Assembly (NCBI GenBank): GCA_027186245.1
Contig: CP114495.1
Span: 8,052,501 to 8,116,500 of the forward strand
Length of the DNA stretch: 64,000 nucleotides
Direction of reading: 5' to 3'
Source: Coriaria nepalensis
Taxonomy: Eukaryota > Streptophyta > Magnoliopsida > Cucurbitales > Coriariaceae
Positions 63,145 to 64,000 of the stretch are shown here, piece after piece. Every line of letters starts with the position of its first letter. Positions within the stretch are counted from its first letter, which is position 1. Both the position numbers and the translations under genes were made by a program. The notes under the pieces were generated by a model, which was not told the origin of the DNA, searched no databases, and saw only the letters and a program-made list of their open reading frames with translations.

Positions 63145-64000
63145 AAAATTAAGTGATGAACTATGAAAGGAGATATATGTTAGACTTTTAGAAATAAGAT
63201 ACTAGATAGTTTGTTAATGCTAGAAGGATATGAGAGCGTAAGACGTAGAGATAAGATTGATACCTTTGAGTTTTTTGAGCTCATAACTAACCATATAAGG
63301 AGTAGGGCGAGAGAAATACTTGGAGATGCTAAAGGAATAAGAGGACATGACAAGAAGATATGGTGGTGGAATAATAAGGTGCAACAAGCCATTATGGAAA
63401 ATAAAATACGGTTTAAGAATTGGAAAAAAGATAGAGACCAAAAATTGTATGAATTGTATAAACAAACCAAGAGAATAAGTAGTAAAACAATAAAGGATGC
63501 TAAGAAAAGAGCGTATGATGATTTGTATAATAGGATAGGTACAAAAGAATGGGAGAAAAATATCTTTAAGATAACGAAAGTCAGAGATCGAAAAACTAAA
63601 AATCTAAGTCATGTTAGATATGTCAAATATGAAGATGATAGAATTCTAATGTAGGATAAAACTATTTTAAGTAGATTGAGGGACTATTTTGAGAACTTAC
63701 TCAATGAGACAAGTGCAGAGGAAGTAAGAGATCTAAGAAGGGAGGTATCTAGTGTTCCATTATAGAGTTAGTGCTAAGAAAGTAAGAGATGCATTAAAGA
63801 GGATGAAACTGGGAATACAGTTAGACTATATGAGATATCAATTGAGGTGTGGAAGTGTTTGGGGGAAGTTTGAATCTAATGGCTTATTAGGCTTTTTAAT
63901 ATGATTTTTAATATTAGGAAAATGCCGGAATCACGGAGACATAGCATTGTGATGCAAATTTATAAGAATAAAAGAGAAATACTATATTGCTCAAATTATA
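63145..64000 (+). pseudogene. Degenerate RTE-type LINE ORF (linker and start of reverse transcriptase), runs off the window
   Basis: From 63145 the frame reads K-I-K-stop-stop where RTE elements have K-I-K-W-W, then M-K-G-D, F-R-N-K-I-L. The long open part (63211-63654) has I-W-W-W-N-N-K-V-Q-Q-A-I, A-K-K-R-A-Y-D-D-L-Y-N-R-I-G-T-K-E-W-E and T-K-V-R-D-R-K-T-K-N, all typical of plant RTE LINEs between endonuclease and RT. After a TAG at 63652-63654 come L-R-D-Y-F-E-N-L-L-N-E and, near 63780, K-V-R-D-A-L-K-R-M-K. A frameshift leads into I-S-I-E-V-W-K-C-L-G-E (about 63835-63870), and another frame carries W-L-I-R-L-F-N ... I-Y-K-N-K to the window end. Stops and frameshifts make it dead. The endonuclease part is not recognisable upstream. 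Confidence 0.88.

Overview
The window looks like nuclear DNA of a flowering plant, most likely a eudicot. It is strongly AT-rich, its genes have GT-AG introns, and it is full of decayed transposons, simple repeats and MITE-like elements. The intact genes encode plant-specific families: VQ-motif protein, DA2/GW2-type RING E3 ligase, gibberellin 2-oxidase, CYSTM peptide and defensin-like peptide. I could not identify the species.

Layout. At 1-216 is the 3' end of a VQ-motif gene. From 2.0 to 4.3 kb there are old inverted and tandem repeats. From about 5.2 to 15.5 kb lies what I read as one large, dead Mutator-like element of the composite type that carries both a mudrA-like transposase (forward, 5.8-8.5 kb) and a captured DUF1985/Ulp1-protease gene (reverse, 12.1-14.6 kb). 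Clusters of short palindromes built on ATTGCTCGA/TCGAGCAAT are scattered through it, and it contains two fold-back MITEs (one split by a further insertion) and an 84-bp tandem array. At 18.4-20.4 kb is a tandem array of a degenerate unit of about 220 bp, followed by minisatellites near 21.4-21.9 kb. The DA2-like gene (coding exons 24884-27787) is the largest intact gene. It is followed by a Ty3-type gag remnant, a dead hAT transposase and a long stretch without genes (31-43 kb).

From 43.8 to 50.4 kb a segment of about 2.6-3.3 kb is duplicated in tandem. Each copy carries a complete three-exon gibberellin 2-oxidase gene with its own TATA box. The second copy has an LINE 3'-end fragment inserted downstream. 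Then come a broken SOUL heme-binding gene (minus strand, 52.7-53.4 kb), a CYSTM gene (minus, 55.0-55.5 kb), a two-exon defensin-like gene (minus, 58.1-58.4 kb), an acidic Gly/Asp-rich protein of unknown function with a likely lipid-modified N-terminus (59.8-60.2 kb), and a degenerate RTE-type LINE running off the right edge.

The genes do not form a pathway. The VQ, CYSTM and defensin-like families are commonly tied to stress or defence, and DA2 and GA 2-oxidase to growth control; this is family knowledge and nothing in the sequence links them. All exon boundaries were read by eye from splice consensus and family similarity, without transcripts or database searches.
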